DNA of 64,000 nt from Rubrivivax sp. (GTDB taxonomy: Bacteria > Pseudomonadota > Gammaproteobacteria > Burkholderiales > Burkholderiaceae_C), in the NCBI GenBank assembly GCA_030653385.1, contig JAURZM010000037.1:1-64000 (forward strand), read 5' to 3'. The notes beneath the pieces were generated by a model. It did not search any database. It was not told the DNA's origin and worked only from the letters and a program-made list of their open reading frames with translations. Positions within the stretch are counted from its first letter, which is position 1; the number at the start of each line of letters is the position of its first letter. The position numbers and the translations under genes are program-made. Shown in pieces: positions 1 through 10,764 of the stretch.

Positions 1-232
1 AGCCGGTGACGACGCCGTCGCCCGGGATCTTGTTGTCCTGCATACCGAACTCGGCACAGCGGTGCTCGACGAACATGTCCCACTCTTCGAAGGTGCCTTC
101 GTCGAAGAGCAAATCCAGCCGTTCGCGCGCTGTGAGCTTGCCCTTGGCGTGCTGGCCGGCAATGCGCTTTTCGCCGCCGCCCAGGCGGGCTGCGGCGCGT
201 TTCTGTTCCAGCTGCTGAATGATGTCGTGCAT
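1..232 (-). CDS. pccB: Acyl-CoA (propionyl-CoA) carboxylase carboxyltransferase (beta) subunit, N-terminal part
   Basis: Only the first 77 codons lie in the window; the gene runs off the left edge. The visible N-terminus ([20 protein letters not shown], then a [20 protein letters not shown] segment and [10 protein letters not shown]) is the standard start of biotin-dependent acyl-CoA carboxylase beta subunits. These transfer carboxylate from carboxybiotin to propionyl-CoA or acetyl-CoA in the cytoplasm. It lies 38 bp downstream of meaB on the same strand, after the methylmalonyl-CoA mutase gene, so propionyl-CoA to methylmalonyl-CoA is the likely reaction. Substrate specificity cannot be read from this fragment. 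Confidence 0.9.
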   Translation of the reverse strand, partial: MHDIIQQLEQKRAAARLGGGEKRIAGQHAKGKLTARERLDLLFDEGTFEEWDMFVEHRCAEFGMQDNKIPGDGVVTG

Positions 233-270
233 GGGGGTCTCGTGTTCGCTGTTCGTGTCGGGGTGAGTGT

Positions 271-1281
271 TCAATGCATCAGGTCGAGCAGCCGGCGCGC
301 CGCCACCGACGCCGCCAGGCGCCCGGCGCCGACCTCGGCGCTGATGCCGGGCAACGCCGCGCGTACCGCCGGGTGCTGGCGGAAACGCTGCTGCAGGCCG
401 GCCTGGATGCGTTCCCACATCCAGGCTTCGTCCTGCTGCTGGCGGCGGCGCGCAAGTTCGCCGCTGGCCACGCGGCTTTCGCGCTGCGTGCTCACGGTCT
501 GCCAGAACGTGTCCAGGCCGCTGCGTTGCAGCGCGCTGAGCTGCATCACCTGCGCGCCATGCTGAGCATGTGGGCCAAAAAAGCGCAAGGCGCTGGTGAT
601 CTGGGCGCGGGCGCGTGTCGCGGCGGCCTCGTCGAGGTCGGCCTTGTTGATGACCACCAGGTCGGCCAGCTCCATCACGCCTTTCTTGATGGCCTGCAGG
701 TCGTCGCCGGCATTGGGCAGCTGCAGCAGCACGAAGAGGTCGGTCATGCCGGCCACCGCGGTTTCGCTCTGGCCCACGCCGACGGTTTCGACGATGACGA
801 CGTCGTAGCCCGCGGCCTCGCAGACCAGCAGCGATTCACGTGTCTTCTCGGCCACGCCGCCCAGCGTGCCGCTGGCCGGGCTGGGGCGGATGTAGGCCCG
901 TTCGTCCATGCTCAGCCGCTCCATGCGCGTCTTGTCGCCCAGGATGCTGCCGCCGCTCAAGCTGCTGCTGGGGTCGACGGCCAGCACCGCGACGCGGTGG
1001 CCCAGCGCGACGAGAAAGAGGCCCAGCGCTTCGATGAAGGTGCTCTTGCCGACGCCGGGCACGCCGCTGATGCCCAGGCGGAAAGCGCGCCCGCTGTAGG
1101 GCAGCAGCGCGTTCAGCAGCCCATCGGCGCGGGCGCGGTGGTCGGCGCGAGTGCTTTCTAGCAGTGTGATGGTCTTGGCCAGCGCGCGGCGCTGCGCCGG
1201 GCCGGGCGCGCCGAGCAGGGCCTCGGCCCAACGGCGGTCGGCCTCGTGCAATTCGGCCAGCAGGTCGGCGGGCAGGGGCAT
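271..1281 (-). CDS. meaB: Methylmalonyl-CoA mutase-associated GTPase MeaB (ArgK family)
   Basis: The product has 336 residues, the usual MeaB length. It is a P-loop GTPase of the SIMIBI class that guards adenosylcobalamin delivery to methylmalonyl-CoA mutase and protects the enzyme from inactivation. Walker A is GVPGVGKS at about residues 73-80; a [11 protein letters not shown] segment and the NKADLD guanine-specificity motif follow. ATG at 1281 was chosen because it begins the family's conserved N-terminus and sits 2 bp after the stop of the acetyltransferase gene; the open frame continues upstream only inside that gene. It belongs to the mutase operon. Confidence 0.95.
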   Translation of the reverse strand: MPLPADLLAELHEADRRWAEALLGAPGPAQRRALAKTITLLESTRADHRARADGLLNALLPYSGRAFRLGISGVPGVGKSTFIEALGLFLVALGHRVAVLAVDPSSSLSGGSILGDKTRMERLSMDERAYIRPSPASGTLGGVAEKTRESLLVCEAAGYDVVIVETVGVGQSETAVAGMTDLFVLLQLPNAGDDLQAIKKGVMELADLVVINKADLDEAAATRARAQITSALRFFGPHAQHGAQVMQLSALQRSGLDTFWQTVSTQRESRVASGELARRRQQQDEAWMWERIQAGLQQRFRQHPAVRAALPGISAEVGAGRLAASVAARRLLDLMH

Positions 1282-1283
1282 GT

Positions 1284-2159
1284 TCAAGGCTCGCGCGCCT
1301 GCGGGTCGTTCAAGGGGTCGAAGCGCGACAGGCCGGCAAAGCGTTGCGGCGTGCGCCAGTCGGGCGGCGGCTCCAGCGTGGCCCAGTATTCGTCGATGCC
1401 GGCGATCAGCCCGTCGTCGATGCGGTACAGCGCCGTGGCGTAGAAGTGGCCTGGCGCATGGTCGACGCGTGCCAGCGCCAGCACCCGCCCGTCGTCCAGC
1501 CGCACCAGTTCCTTCAGCCGCAGCGTCCAGCCCTCGGGGTAGGCCGCCTGCATCGCGATATAGCCGTCGGCGCTGGCGAAGTGCTCGCCGCTCGTCCACC
1601 AGGTGGACTGCAGGTCGTCGCGCAGCAGCGCACGCGCGCCGGTCCAGTCGCGCGCCTGCGTCGTGGCCCAGAGCGCGCGCACGACACGCAGCGCCGGTGT
1701 GACGGGCGGGCGCAGGTAGTCGATGTCCCAGAGCCCCTCGCCGGTGCAGACGAAGCCGTGGCGCAGATAGAAGTGGTTGGCCGCGCTGCCCTTCAGCGCC
1801 ACGAGCTCGACCGGCAGCTGCGCGGTGTCGGCCTGCGCCAGCACCAAACGCAGCACGGCGCTGCCGATGCCCTGGCGCGCGTGGGGCGGGTCGATGTAGA
1901 AGTGGTTCAGCCGCAGCGAATGCGACAGCCGCCGCAGCACCAGGAAGCCGACGCGCCGGCCGCCCACCACGATGTGCTGCGTGTGCGCCGGCACGAAGCC
2001 CTCTGCCAGGCGTTCGCGTGAACGGCGTTCGTCATATCGCCCCAGTGCTTCCAGGCTTTCGCGCATGGCACGCAGGCGCAGCGCGTGCAGCGCCTCGAAG
2101 TCGTCGCTACGCGCCGTCTCCAGCGCAAAACCGTCGGCCGGGTTCGGCTTGACCTTCAC
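1284..2159 (-). CDS. GNAT acetyltransferase fused to a SnoaL/NTF2-like domain
   Basis: A 291-residue two-domain protein. Residues about 10-160 look like a GNAT N-acetyltransferase, with the acetyl-CoA pyrophosphate-binding motif ARQGIGSAVL and the late-family pattern NHFYLRHGF. Residues about 165-290 look like an NTF2/SnoaL-type cone fold (ALWATTQARDWTGARALL near its start, DGLIAGIDEYWA near its end). The gene lies 10 bp after the mutase and 2 bp before meaB, so it is co-transcribed with cobalamin-dependent propionate metabolism. Substrate is unknown. The fusion and its position inside an mcm-meaB operon are unusual. Domain calls are by eye. Confidence 0.8.
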   Translation of the reverse strand: MKVKPNPADGFALETARSDDFEALHALRLRAMRESLEALGRYDERRSRERLAEGFVPAHTQHIVVGGRRVGFLVLRRLSHSLRLNHFYIDPPHARQGIGSAVLRLVLAQADTAQLPVELVALKGSAANHFYLRHGFVCTGEGLWDIDYLRPPVTPALRVVRALWATTQARDWTGARALLRDDLQSTWWTSGEHFASADGYIAMQAAYPEGWTLRLKELVRLDDGRVLALARVDHAPGHFYATALYRIDDGLIAGIDEYWATLEPPPDWRTPQRFAGLSRFDPLNDPQAREP

Positions 2160-2169
2160 CGCATGGCCT

Positions 2170-4335
<2,166 letters not shown>

Positions 4336-4412
4336 GGTCTGTCCTTGTGTCGGTCGGGCCGTCGGTGTGCGTGACGGCCCTGCAGGGTCTGAACCCTTGC
4401 TCGAAGCCCCGC

Positions 4413-4428
4413 ATTATGCATAATTATG
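4413..4428. promoter_or_regulatory. Overlapping palindromes between mcm and gntR, candidate GntR operator
   Basis: ATTATGCATAAT at 4413-4424 is a perfect 12-bp palindrome, and CATAATTATG at 4419-4428 is a perfect 10-bp palindrome overlapping it. They form an AT-rich island in a very GC-rich divergent intergenic region of 129 bp. FCD-type GntR proteins bind short palindromes, so this is the natural operator for the adjacent regulator. Function is inferred; no binding data can be seen. Confidence 0.55.
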
Positions 4429-4464
4429 AATTCAAAACCTTCGCTGCCCTGACAAACCCGCCCC

Positions 4465-5109
4465 TTGGCTGCTCTCGACGCCCCCACCCTGCCACGCCGC
4501 GCCCTGTACCAGGATGTGGCCGAAAAGCTGCGCCAGCAGATCTTTGCGCGCCAGCTCGAACCCGGCAGCTGGATCGACGAGATGAAGCTCAGCGCCGACT
4601 ACGGCATCAGCCGCACGCCGCTGCGCGAAGCGCTGAAAGTGCTGGCCGTCGAAGGCCTGGTGACGATGAAACTGCGCCGCGGCGCCTACGTGACCGAAAT
4701 GTCGCGCGACGACGTGGCCCAGGTCTACCGCCTGCTGGCGCTGCTGGAAGCCGACGCCGCCGCACAGGTGGCGGCCGAAGCCAGCGACGAAGAAATCGCC
4801 GAGCTGCGCGCCCTGCATGCCCGGCTGGAAAAACAGACCCGGCAACGTGACGCGTTTTTCATCGCCAACGAAACCTTCCACCTGCGGCTGCTGGCGCTGG
4901 GCCGCAACCGTTGGCGCGAACAGGTGGTGGCCGACCTGCGCAAGGTGATGAAGCTCAACCGCCACCACTCGCTGTTCAAGCGCGGTCGGCTGGCCGAATC
5001 GCTGGAAGAACACCGGGCGCTGATGGCAGCCATCGAAGCCCGTGACGCCGTGGGTGCCTCGCAGCTGATGCACGCACACTTCCAGAGCGGGCTCGAAGCG
5101 GCGGCTTGA
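4465..5109 (+). CDS. GntR family (FadR/FCD subfamily) transcriptional regulator
   Basis: A 214-residue regulator. Residues about 12-78 form a GntR winged helix (LRQQIFARQLEPGSWIDEMK, then GISRTPLREALKVLAVEGLV). The rest is an all-helical FCD ligand-binding domain with the typical FHLRLLALG helix and a late EHRALMAAIEARD segment. The start is TTG at 4465; no in-frame ATG gives a complete winged helix. It is transcribed divergently from the mutase gene, so autoregulation and control of the propionyl-CoA operon are likely. The inducer is unknown. It converges with the downstream phosphotransferase gene, leaving a 16-bp gap. Confidence 0.88.
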   Translation: MAALDAPTLPRRALYQDVAEKLRQQIFARQLEPGSWIDEMKLSADYGISRTPLREALKVLAVEGLVTMKLRRGAYVTEMSRDDVAQVYRLLALLEADAAAQVAAEASDEEIAELRALHARLEKQTRQRDAFFIANETFHLRLLALGRNRWREQVVADLRKVMKLNRHHSLFKRGRLAESLEEHRALMAAIEARDAVGASQLMHAHFQSGLEAAA

Positions 5110-5125
5110 GTCGGCCGTGGCCCGA

Positions 5126-6037
5126 TCAGGGCCAGATCAGCGCCGCCAGTTCTTCGAAGCTGCCAGCCTGCTGCCACTGCGGCATGGCAATCTGCGCCGG
5201 CAGGTTGCTGTAGCGGTGCAACAGCAGCAGGCGCAGCAGCGACTGCCGCGCGGCGGCATCCGGCTGCACGCCGTAGCCCGAGAAAAAAGCCTGGCAGCGG
5301 TCGGCATGGCCGGCGGTCAGAAAACACAGCGGCCCCAGCCAGTCATAGGCCGCCGGGCCCACCAGGCCGTCACCGAAGTCGAACATGCCGGCCAGCCGGC
5401 CCCCGTGGGCCAGCAGATTCATCGGCGTGTGCTCGCCGGTCAGGATGACATCGGGGCCGGTGGGCAGATCGCCTTGCAGGAAGGTGTCCAACCGGGCCAG
5501 CAGATGCGCCGGCAGGCCGGTGCGGGTTTGCCGCTGAACGCAGCGCTGGCGCTGGGCCTGAATGAAGCTTTCCCAAGGCTGCGCAAGCGTGCGCAGATCA
5601 CCCAATGGCAAGGTGTGCACCTGCGCCGCCAGCGATCCCAACGACTCCAGAAGTTTGCACTTCTGCCCTTCATCCAGCGTGGGCCACACCGCGGTCAAGG
5701 GCTCGCCTGCCAACTGCGTCATCACCAGAAAGGGCCAGCCATCCCGTTCGCCGCTGGCCAGCAGTTCGGGCGTGGGCACTTGCAGCCGGCCACCCAAGTG
5801 CGCCAGCGCCGCCTGTTCGAAAGCGAAGTGGTCGCGCAGAAACGGCGGGTAGAGCTTGATCACCTTGTCCCGCCCCAGCAGGGCCACGAGCACCGTGCTT
5901 TCGGCCATCTGCCGCACGGGCTGACGGCCGTGTTCAGCGGCAAGGGCTTCGATCACACCGCGCCAACGGGGCAGGTCATCGTGCAGGGCGTCGAAATCGG
6001 CCACGCCGATGGTGGGCGGCAGTGTCGTGAGTGTCAT
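5126..6037 (-). CDS. APH-fold aminoglycoside/choline kinase-like phosphotransferase, atypical active site
   Basis: A 303-residue protein with the aminoglycoside phosphotransferase/choline kinase-like fold. VALLGRDKVIKLYPP gives the ATP-binding lysine, GWPFLVMTQLAGEPL the hinge, and MFDFGDGLVGPAAYDW the metal-binding Asp region. The catalytic loop, normally HGDLHPGN, reads TGEHTPMN here, so the first His is replaced and the catalytic Asp aligns with Glu. It may use Glu or be a divergent small-molecule kinase. It stands alone between convergent gntR and gltA. A drug-resistance role should not be assumed. Confidence 0.75.
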   Translation of the reverse strand: MTLTTLPPTIGVADFDALHDDLPRWRGVIEALAAEHGRQPVRQMAESTVLVALLGRDKVIKLYPPFLRDHFAFEQAALAHLGGRLQVPTPELLASGERDGWPFLVMTQLAGEPLTAVWPTLDEGQKCKLLESLGSLAAQVHTLPLGDLRTLAQPWESFIQAQRQRCVQRQTRTGLPAHLLARLDTFLQGDLPTGPDVILTGEHTPMNLLAHGGRLAGMFDFGDGLVGPAAYDWLGPLCFLTAGHADRCQAFFSGYGVQPDAAARQSLLRLLLLHRYSNLPAQIAMPQWQQAGSFEELAALIWP

Positions 6038-6084
6038 GCGGTCTTGCGGCTGTCGAAAACAAGCTTCAGCTTAGCGCCCAGCCA

Positions 6085-6110
6085 CAAAAAAGGCCACCGC
6101 AAGGGTGGCC
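6085..6110 (-). terminator. Rho-independent terminator of gltA
   Basis: On the minus strand, GGCCACCC, the loop TTGC and GGTGGCC form a strong stem followed by six T residues (plus strand: the A run at 6086-6091, then the stem to 6110). It starts 25 bp past the gltA stop codon and points the right way to end the sdh-gltA block. Confidence 0.85.
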
Positions 6111-6134
6111 TCGTCTGGCGCGGGCGTTGCTGCT

Positions 6135-7445
6135 TCAGCGCTGGCCGATGGGGATGACGTCCCGAGCTGCCGAACCCACGAACAACTGGCGCGGGCGGCC
6201 GATCTTGTATTCAGGGTCGCCGATCATCTCGTTGAGCTGCGCAATCCAGCCCACCGTGCGGGCCAGCGCAAAGATGGCGGTGAACAGGGTCACCGGGATG
6301 CCCAGCGCGCGCTGCACGATGCCGCTGTAGAAGTCGACGTTCGGGTACAGCTTGCGCGCCACGAAGTACTCGTCTTCCAGCGCGATCTTTTCCAATGCCA
6401 TGGCCAGCTTGAACAGCGGGTCGTCGTGCAGGCCCAGTGCCGTCAGCACCTCGTGGCAGGTTTCGCGCATCAGCTTGGCACGCGGGTCGTAGTTCTTGTA
6501 GACGCGGTGGCCGAAGCCCATCAGCTTGACGTTGCTGTTTTTGTCCTTCACCTGTTTGATGAATTCGCCGATCTTCTCGACACCGCCGTTGCGCTGGATG
6601 TCCATCAGCATGCTCAGCGCCGCTTCGTTGGCGCCGCCATGGGCGGGGCCCCACAGGCAGGCCACGCCGGCCGCGATGGCCGCGAAGGGGTTGGTGCCGC
6701 TGCTGCCGCACAGGCGCACGGTGGAGGTGCTGGCGTTCTGCTCGTGGTCGGCGTGCAAGATGAAGATGCGGTCGATGGCGCGCACCAGCACGTCATTCGG
6801 TTCGTACTCTTCACACGGGGTGCCGAACATCATGCGCATGAAGTTGGCGCTGTAGGACAGGCTGTTCTTCGGGTAGATGTAGGGCTGGCCGATGGTGTAC
6901 TTGTAGGCCATGGCCACCAGCGTGGGCATCTTGGCGATCAGGCGGATGGCGCTGATCTCGCGGTGCCGCGGATTGTTGATGTCGGTGCTGTCGTGATAGA
7001 AGGCCGACATGCCCCCCACCAGGCCCGTCATGATGGCCATGGGGTGTGCGTCGCGACGGAAACCGCGCAGGAAAAACTGCATCTGCTCGTTCACCATCGT
7101 GTGGTTGGTGACCAGCTTGGTGAAGTCGTCCTTCTGCGTCACGTTTGGCAGGTCGCCCTTCAGCAGCAGGTAGCAGGTTTCCAGGAAGTCGCAGTTCTCT
7201 GCCAGCTGCTCGATGGGGTAGCCGCGGTAAAGCAACTCGCCCTTGTCGCCATCGATGTAGGTGATGCTGCTGTTGCAGGCCGCCGTGCTCAGGAAGCCCG
7301 GGTCGTAGGTGAACTTGCCCGTCTGGCCATACAGCTTGCGGATGTCGATGACATCCGGGCCGATGCTGCCCTTGTAGATGGGCAGATCCATGCTGGGGCT
7401 GCCGTCGCTGAAGGACAGCGTGGCTTTCACGTCGGAGGGGGTCAT
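6135..7445 (-). CDS. gltA: Citrate synthase (type II)
   Basis: The 436-residue product condenses oxaloacetate and acetyl-CoA to citrate. The length and N-terminal beta-rich extension match hexameric, NADH-sensitive type II enzymes. The active-site regions are clear: [25 protein letters not shown] and the catalytic [13 protein letters not shown] motif, with the final Asp/Arg segment in RPRQLFVGS. It is the last gene of the gntR-sdhCDABE-gltA run, 25 bp from sdhE, and is followed by an intrinsic terminator. Confidence 0.98.
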   Translation of the reverse strand: MTPSDVKATLSFSDGSPSMDLPIYKGSIGPDVIDIRKLYGQTGKFTYDPGFLSTAACNSSITYIDGDKGELLYRGYPIEQLAENCDFLETCYLLLKGDLPNVTQKDDFTKLVTNHTMVNEQMQFFLRGFRRDAHPMAIMTGLVGGMSAFYHDSTDINNPRHREISAIRLIAKMPTLVAMAYKYTIGQPYIYPKNSLSYSANFMRMMFGTPCEEYEPNDVLVRAIDRIFILHADHEQNASTSTVRLCGSSGTNPFAAIAAGVACLWGPAHGGANEAALSMLMDIQRNGGVEKIGEFIKQVKDKNSNVKLMGFGHRVYKNYDPRAKLMRETCHEVLTALGLHDDPLFKLAMALEKIALEDEYFVARKLYPNVDFYSGIVQRALGIPVTLFTAIFALARTVGWIAQLNEMIGDPEYKIGRPRQLFVGSAARDVIPIGQR

Positions 7446-7470
7446 CGTGTGTTGCCTTTCTTGAGGTCTT

Positions 7471-7749
7471 TCAGTTCGGACGGCGGCGCATTTGTTCGAG
7501 CACTTCGCGCACTTCAGGGCGGTCGTTCAGTTCGGCCAGGTCTTGTGGTTCCTTGCGGCGCAACAGCAAGTCCAGCAGATCGTTGTCAGCCAGGTCCATC
7601 AGGGCGTTCAGCCCCTCGGCCTGCCTTGTTGTGATCGTCTCCTCGAAGCGGCGGAAAAAACGTTCGATGAAGAGGTCGTTCTCCAGCAAACCGCGGCGGC
7701 ATCGCCAGCGCAGCTTGCTGAGTTCGCGCTCACCGAGCCGTTCGTTCAC
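7471..7749 (-). CDS. sdhE: FAD assembly factor SdhE
   Basis: A 92-residue helical protein that promotes covalent flavinylation of SdhA. The signature RGxxE motif is present as RRGLLENDL, followed by FIERFF and [13 protein letters not shown]. The start is GTG at 7749, whose GTGA overlaps the sdhB stop codon; the frame is open further upstream only inside sdhB. This coupling places it firmly in the sdh operon. Confidence 0.94.
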   Translation of the reverse strand: MNERLGERELSKLRWRCRRGLLENDLFIERFFRRFEETITTRQAEGLNALMDLADNDLLDLLLRRKEPQDLAELNDRPEVREVLEQMRRRPN

Positions 7750-8450
7750 ACCGTCCTTCGGACCATCAGCTCTTTGATCTTGCCGATGGCTTTCGTGGGG
7801 TTCAGGCCCTTGGGGCACACATCCACGCAGTTCATGATGGTGTGGCAACGGAACAGGCGGTACGGGTCCTCCAGGTTGTCCAGGCGGCCGGCGGTGTCGT
7901 GGTCGCGGCTGTCGGCAATGAAGCGGTAGGCCTGCAGCAGACCGGCCGGGCCGACGAACTTGTCAGGGTTCCACCAGAAGCTGGGGCAGGCCGTGCTGCA
8001 GCTGGCACACAGGATGCACTCGTACAGGCCGTTGAGTTCATCGCGCTCTTCGGGCGACTGCAGGCGTTCCGTTTCTGGCGGCTGGGTGTCGTTCACCAGG
8101 TAGGGCTTGATGCTGTTGTACTGCTTGAAGAACAGCGTCATGTCGACGATCAAGTCGCGGATCACGGGCAGCCCCGGCAGGGGCTTGAGCACGATGGTTC
8201 CCGGCAGCGTGCGCATGTTCGTCAGGCAGGCCAGGCCGTTTTTGCCGTTGATGTTCATCGCGTCCGATCCGCAGACCCCTTCGCGGCAGCTGCGGCGGAA
8301 ACTGAGCGTGGGGTCGACGGCCTTCAGCTTGTTCAGCGCGTCGAGCAACATGCGCTCGTTGCCGTCCAGCTCCACCTGCAGCGTCTGCATGCGGGGCTTT
8401 TCGTCGGTGTCGGGGTCGTAGCGGTAGATCTGGAAGGTGCGAAGGGTCAT
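7746..8450 (-). CDS. sdhB: Succinate dehydrogenase iron-sulfur subunit
   Basis: The 234-residue product carries all three clusters of complex II: [2Fe-2S] ligands in CREGVCGSDAMN and GLAC, then CILCASCSTACPS and CHTIMNCVDVCPKGLNP for the [4Fe-4S] and [3Fe-4S] clusters. It passes electrons from SdhA flavin to ubiquinone at the SdhC/SdhD membrane anchor. It is separated from sdhA by 124 bp containing an intergenic repeat, an unusually wide gap for this operon, and it overlaps sdhE. Confidence 0.97.
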   Translation of the reverse strand: MTLRTFQIYRYDPDTDEKPRMQTLQVELDGNERMLLDALNKLKAVDPTLSFRRSCREGVCGSDAMNINGKNGLACLTNMRTLPGTIVLKPLPGLPVIRDLIVDMTLFFKQYNSIKPYLVNDTQPPETERLQSPEERDELNGLYECILCASCSTACPSFWWNPDKFVGPAGLLQAYRFIADSRDHDTAGRLDNLEDPYRLFRCHTIMNCVDVCPKGLNPTKAIGKIKELMVRRTV

Positions 8451-8499
8451 GGCTTACTGCCTCTGGTGATCGCTGGACGGACCAAGCTTCCCGCCATGG

Positions 8500-8569
8500 A
8501 ACCGGCTTTGCCGGGCCGTTGGCGGACATCCCCCTCGGGGGGCAGCGAGCGAAAGCGAGCTTGGGGGCG
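8500..8569. repeat. Intergenic palindromic repeat between sdhA and sdhB
   Basis: The gap between sdhA and sdhB carries a GC-rich dyad: CCCCCTCGGGGGG at about 8530-8542, a GCGAGCGAAAGCGAGC core at about 8546-8561, then TTGGGGGC closing against the first C run. From memory, near-identical CCCCCTCGGGGGGCAGCGA elements are scattered through Burkholderiales intergenic regions. Here it sits inside an operon, so it will be transcribed and may form a processing or attenuation hairpin. Confidence 0.6.
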
Positions 8570-8574
8570 TCATG

Positions 8575-10383
8575 TCAGAAGGTACGCACTTTGGGCGGCA
8601 CAGATTCAACCGACAGCGGCTTCAGCTGCACCGGCTTGTAGTCCAGCCGGTTGCCTTCGGAATACCACAGCGTGTGTTTCATCCACACCTCGTCGTTGCG
8701 GCCGTTCGGATGCTCGGGTGTGTCGCCGAAGTCGTTCACGGTGTGCGCGCCGCGGCTTTCCTTGCGCGCAGCGGCTGACACGATGGTGGCTTGTGCACAC
8801 TCGATCAGGTTCTCGACTTCCAGCGCTTCGATGCGCGCGGTGTTGAAGACCTGGCTCTTGTCTTTCAGCCCGATGCGCTTCACGCGCTCGGCGATGGCAG
8901 CCACCTTGGCCACACCTTCGTCCATCAGCGCCTGGGTGCGGAACACGCTGGCGTGCTGCTGCATGGTGTTGCGCAGGTCGCCCGCGACGTCTTGTGCGTA
9001 CTCGCCGTCGGTGGCGCTGTCCAGGCGTGCCAGGCGCGACAGCGACGCATCGGCGGCGTCGGCCGGCAGCGCCTTGTGCGAACGGGCCTTCAGCGCCGAG
9101 TCGACGATGTGGTTGCCGGCCGCACGGCCGAAAACCAGCAGGTCCAGCAGCGAATTGGTGCCCAGGCGGTTGGCGCCATGCACGCTGACGCAGCTGCATT
9201 CGCCCACCGCGTACAGGCCGTTCACCACGCTGTTGGGGTTGCGAGATGACCCAAACCCGTTCGGCGCCACCACCTGGCCGTGGATGTTGGTCGGGATGCC
9301 ACCCATCTGGTAGTGGATGGTCGGCACCACCGGAATGGGTTCCTTGGTGATGTCGACGTTGGCGAAGTTGTGGCCGATCTCGAACACGCTGGGCAGGCGT
9401 TTCAGGATGGTGTCGCCACCCAGGTGGGTCATGTCCAGGTTGATGTAGTCCTTGTTCGGACCACAGCCGCGGCCTTCCTTGATTTCCTGGTCCATGCAGC
9501 GGCTGACAAAGTCGCGCGGCGCCAGGTCTTTCAGCGTTGGCGCATAACGTTCCATGAATCGTTCGCCGTTCGAGTTGCGAAGAATCGCACCTTCACCACG
9601 GCAGCCTTCGGTCAGCAACACCCCCGCGTTGTGCACGCCAGTGGGGTGGAACTGCCAGAACTCCATGTCTTCCAGCGGAATGCCGGCACGTGCCGCCATG
9701 CCCAGGCCGTCGCCGGTGTTGATGAACGCGTTGGTGCTGGCGGCAAAGATGCGGCCCGCGCCGCCGGTGGCAAACAGCGTCGTCTTGGCTTCGAGGATGT
9801 GCACCTCGCCGGTTTCCATTTCCAGCGCAGTGACACCCAGCACGTCGCCTTCGGCGTCGCGGATCAGGTCCAGCGCCATCCATTCGACGAAGAAGTTGGT
9901 GCGGGCCTTCACGTTTTGCTGGTACAGCGTGTGCAGCATCGCGTGGCCGGTGCGGTCGGCGGCGGCGCAGGCACGCTGCACCGGCTTTTCGCCGTAGTTG
10001 GCGGTGTGGCCGCCGAAGGGGCGCTGGTAGATGGTGCCGTCGGGGTTGCGGTCGAAGGGCATGCCCATGTGCTCGAGCTCGTACACCACCTTGGGTGCTT
10101 CACGGCACATGAATTCGATGGCGTCCTGGTCGCCCAGCCAGTCGCTGCCCTTGACGGTGTCGTAAAAGTGATAGTGCCAGTTGTCCTCGGCCATGTTGCC
10201 CAGGCTGGCGCCGATGCCGCCTTGGGCGGCCACGGTGTGCGACCGGGTGGGGAACACCTTGGACAACACGGCCACGTTCAGGCCCGCCAAGGCCAGTTGC
10301 AGCGAAGCGCGCATGCCGGAGCCACCCGCGCCGACGATGACCACGTCGAACTTGCGGCGCGAAAGAGATGAAGTCAGTGCCAT
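8575..10383 (-). CDS. sdhA: Succinate dehydrogenase flavoprotein subunit
   Basis: The 602-residue product oxidises succinate to fumarate. FAD-binding VVIVGAGGSGMRASL lies near the N-terminus and RSHTVAAQGGIGASLGN contains the His that carries covalent FAD. The substrate-binding regions HPTGVHNAGVLLTEGCRGEG and FVSRCMDQEI follow. ATG at 10383 begins the conserved N-terminus and lies 8 bp after the sdhD stop; the open frame upstream overlaps sdhD and is not coding. Its partner SdhE is encoded in the same operon. Confidence 0.98.
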   Translation of the reverse strand: MALTSSLSRRKFDVVIVGAGGSGMRASLQLALAGLNVAVLSKVFPTRSHTVAAQGGIGASLGNMAEDNWHYHFYDTVKGSDWLGDQDAIEFMCREAPKVVYELEHMGMPFDRNPDGTIYQRPFGGHTANYGEKPVQRACAAADRTGHAMLHTLYQQNVKARTNFFVEWMALDLIRDAEGDVLGVTALEMETGEVHILEAKTTLFATGGAGRIFAASTNAFINTGDGLGMAARAGIPLEDMEFWQFHPTGVHNAGVLLTEGCRGEGAILRNSNGERFMERYAPTLKDLAPRDFVSRCMDQEIKEGRGCGPNKDYINLDMTHLGGDTILKRLPSVFEIGHNFANVDITKEPIPVVPTIHYQMGGIPTNIHGQVVAPNGFGSSRNPNSVVNGLYAVGECSCVSVHGANRLGTNSLLDLLVFGRAAGNHIVDSALKARSHKALPADAADASLSRLARLDSATDGEYAQDVAGDLRNTMQQHASVFRTQALMDEGVAKVAAIAERVKRIGLKDKSQVFNTARIEALEVENLIECAQATIVSAAARKESRGAHTVNDFGDTPEHPNGRNDEVWMKHTLWYSEGNRLDYKPVQLKPLSVESVPPKVRTF

Positions 10384-10391
10384 GATGTTTT

Positions 10392-10754
10392 TCAGAGTCT
10401 CCACAGGACCTGGACCGCCCAGCCCATGCAGCCAAGCAGCCAGACGATGGTGGCCACCTGCAGCGTCAGGCGCAGTGCCGCCGGCTTGACGTAGTCCATC
10501 CAGATGTCGCGCACACCCACCCAGGCGTGCCAGCCCAGCGCGATGAACACGACGAAGGTCAGCACCTTCATCCACTGCGCCGAGAAGATGCCCGCCCAGC
10601 GGTCGTAACCCAGCGGGCCACCAAACAGCACCTGTGCCAGCAGCACCAGGGTGAACAGCGCCATCAGCACGGCCGTGATGCGCTGGCTCAGCCAGTCGCG
10701 CATGCCGTAGTGCGCGCCTGTCACGACACGCCGGCTTCCGTAGTTCACGCTCAT
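10392..10754 (-). CDS. sdhD: Succinate dehydrogenase membrane anchor subunit SdhD
   Basis: A 120-residue protein with three hydrophobic helices. The N-terminal VVTGAHYGMRDWLSQRITAV segment is typical of proteobacterial SdhD, and FIALGWHAWVGVRDIWMDY carries the haem- and quinone-side His and Asp/Tyr residues. With SdhC it anchors SdhAB to the inner membrane and reduces ubiquinone. It lies 10 bp after sdhC and 8 bp before sdhA. Confidence 0.95.
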   Translation of the reverse strand: MSVNYGSRRVVTGAHYGMRDWLSQRITAVLMALFTLVLLAQVLFGGPLGYDRWAGIFSAQWMKVLTFVVFIALGWHAWVGVRDIWMDYVKPAALRLTLQVATIVWLLGCMGWAVQVLWRL

Positions 10755-10764
10755 TTTTTTCGCC

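Noticed and set aside
5126-6037. Aminoglycoside resistance gene
   Set aside because: The fold matches but the catalytic loop is altered and there is no mobile context, so resistance cannot be claimed.
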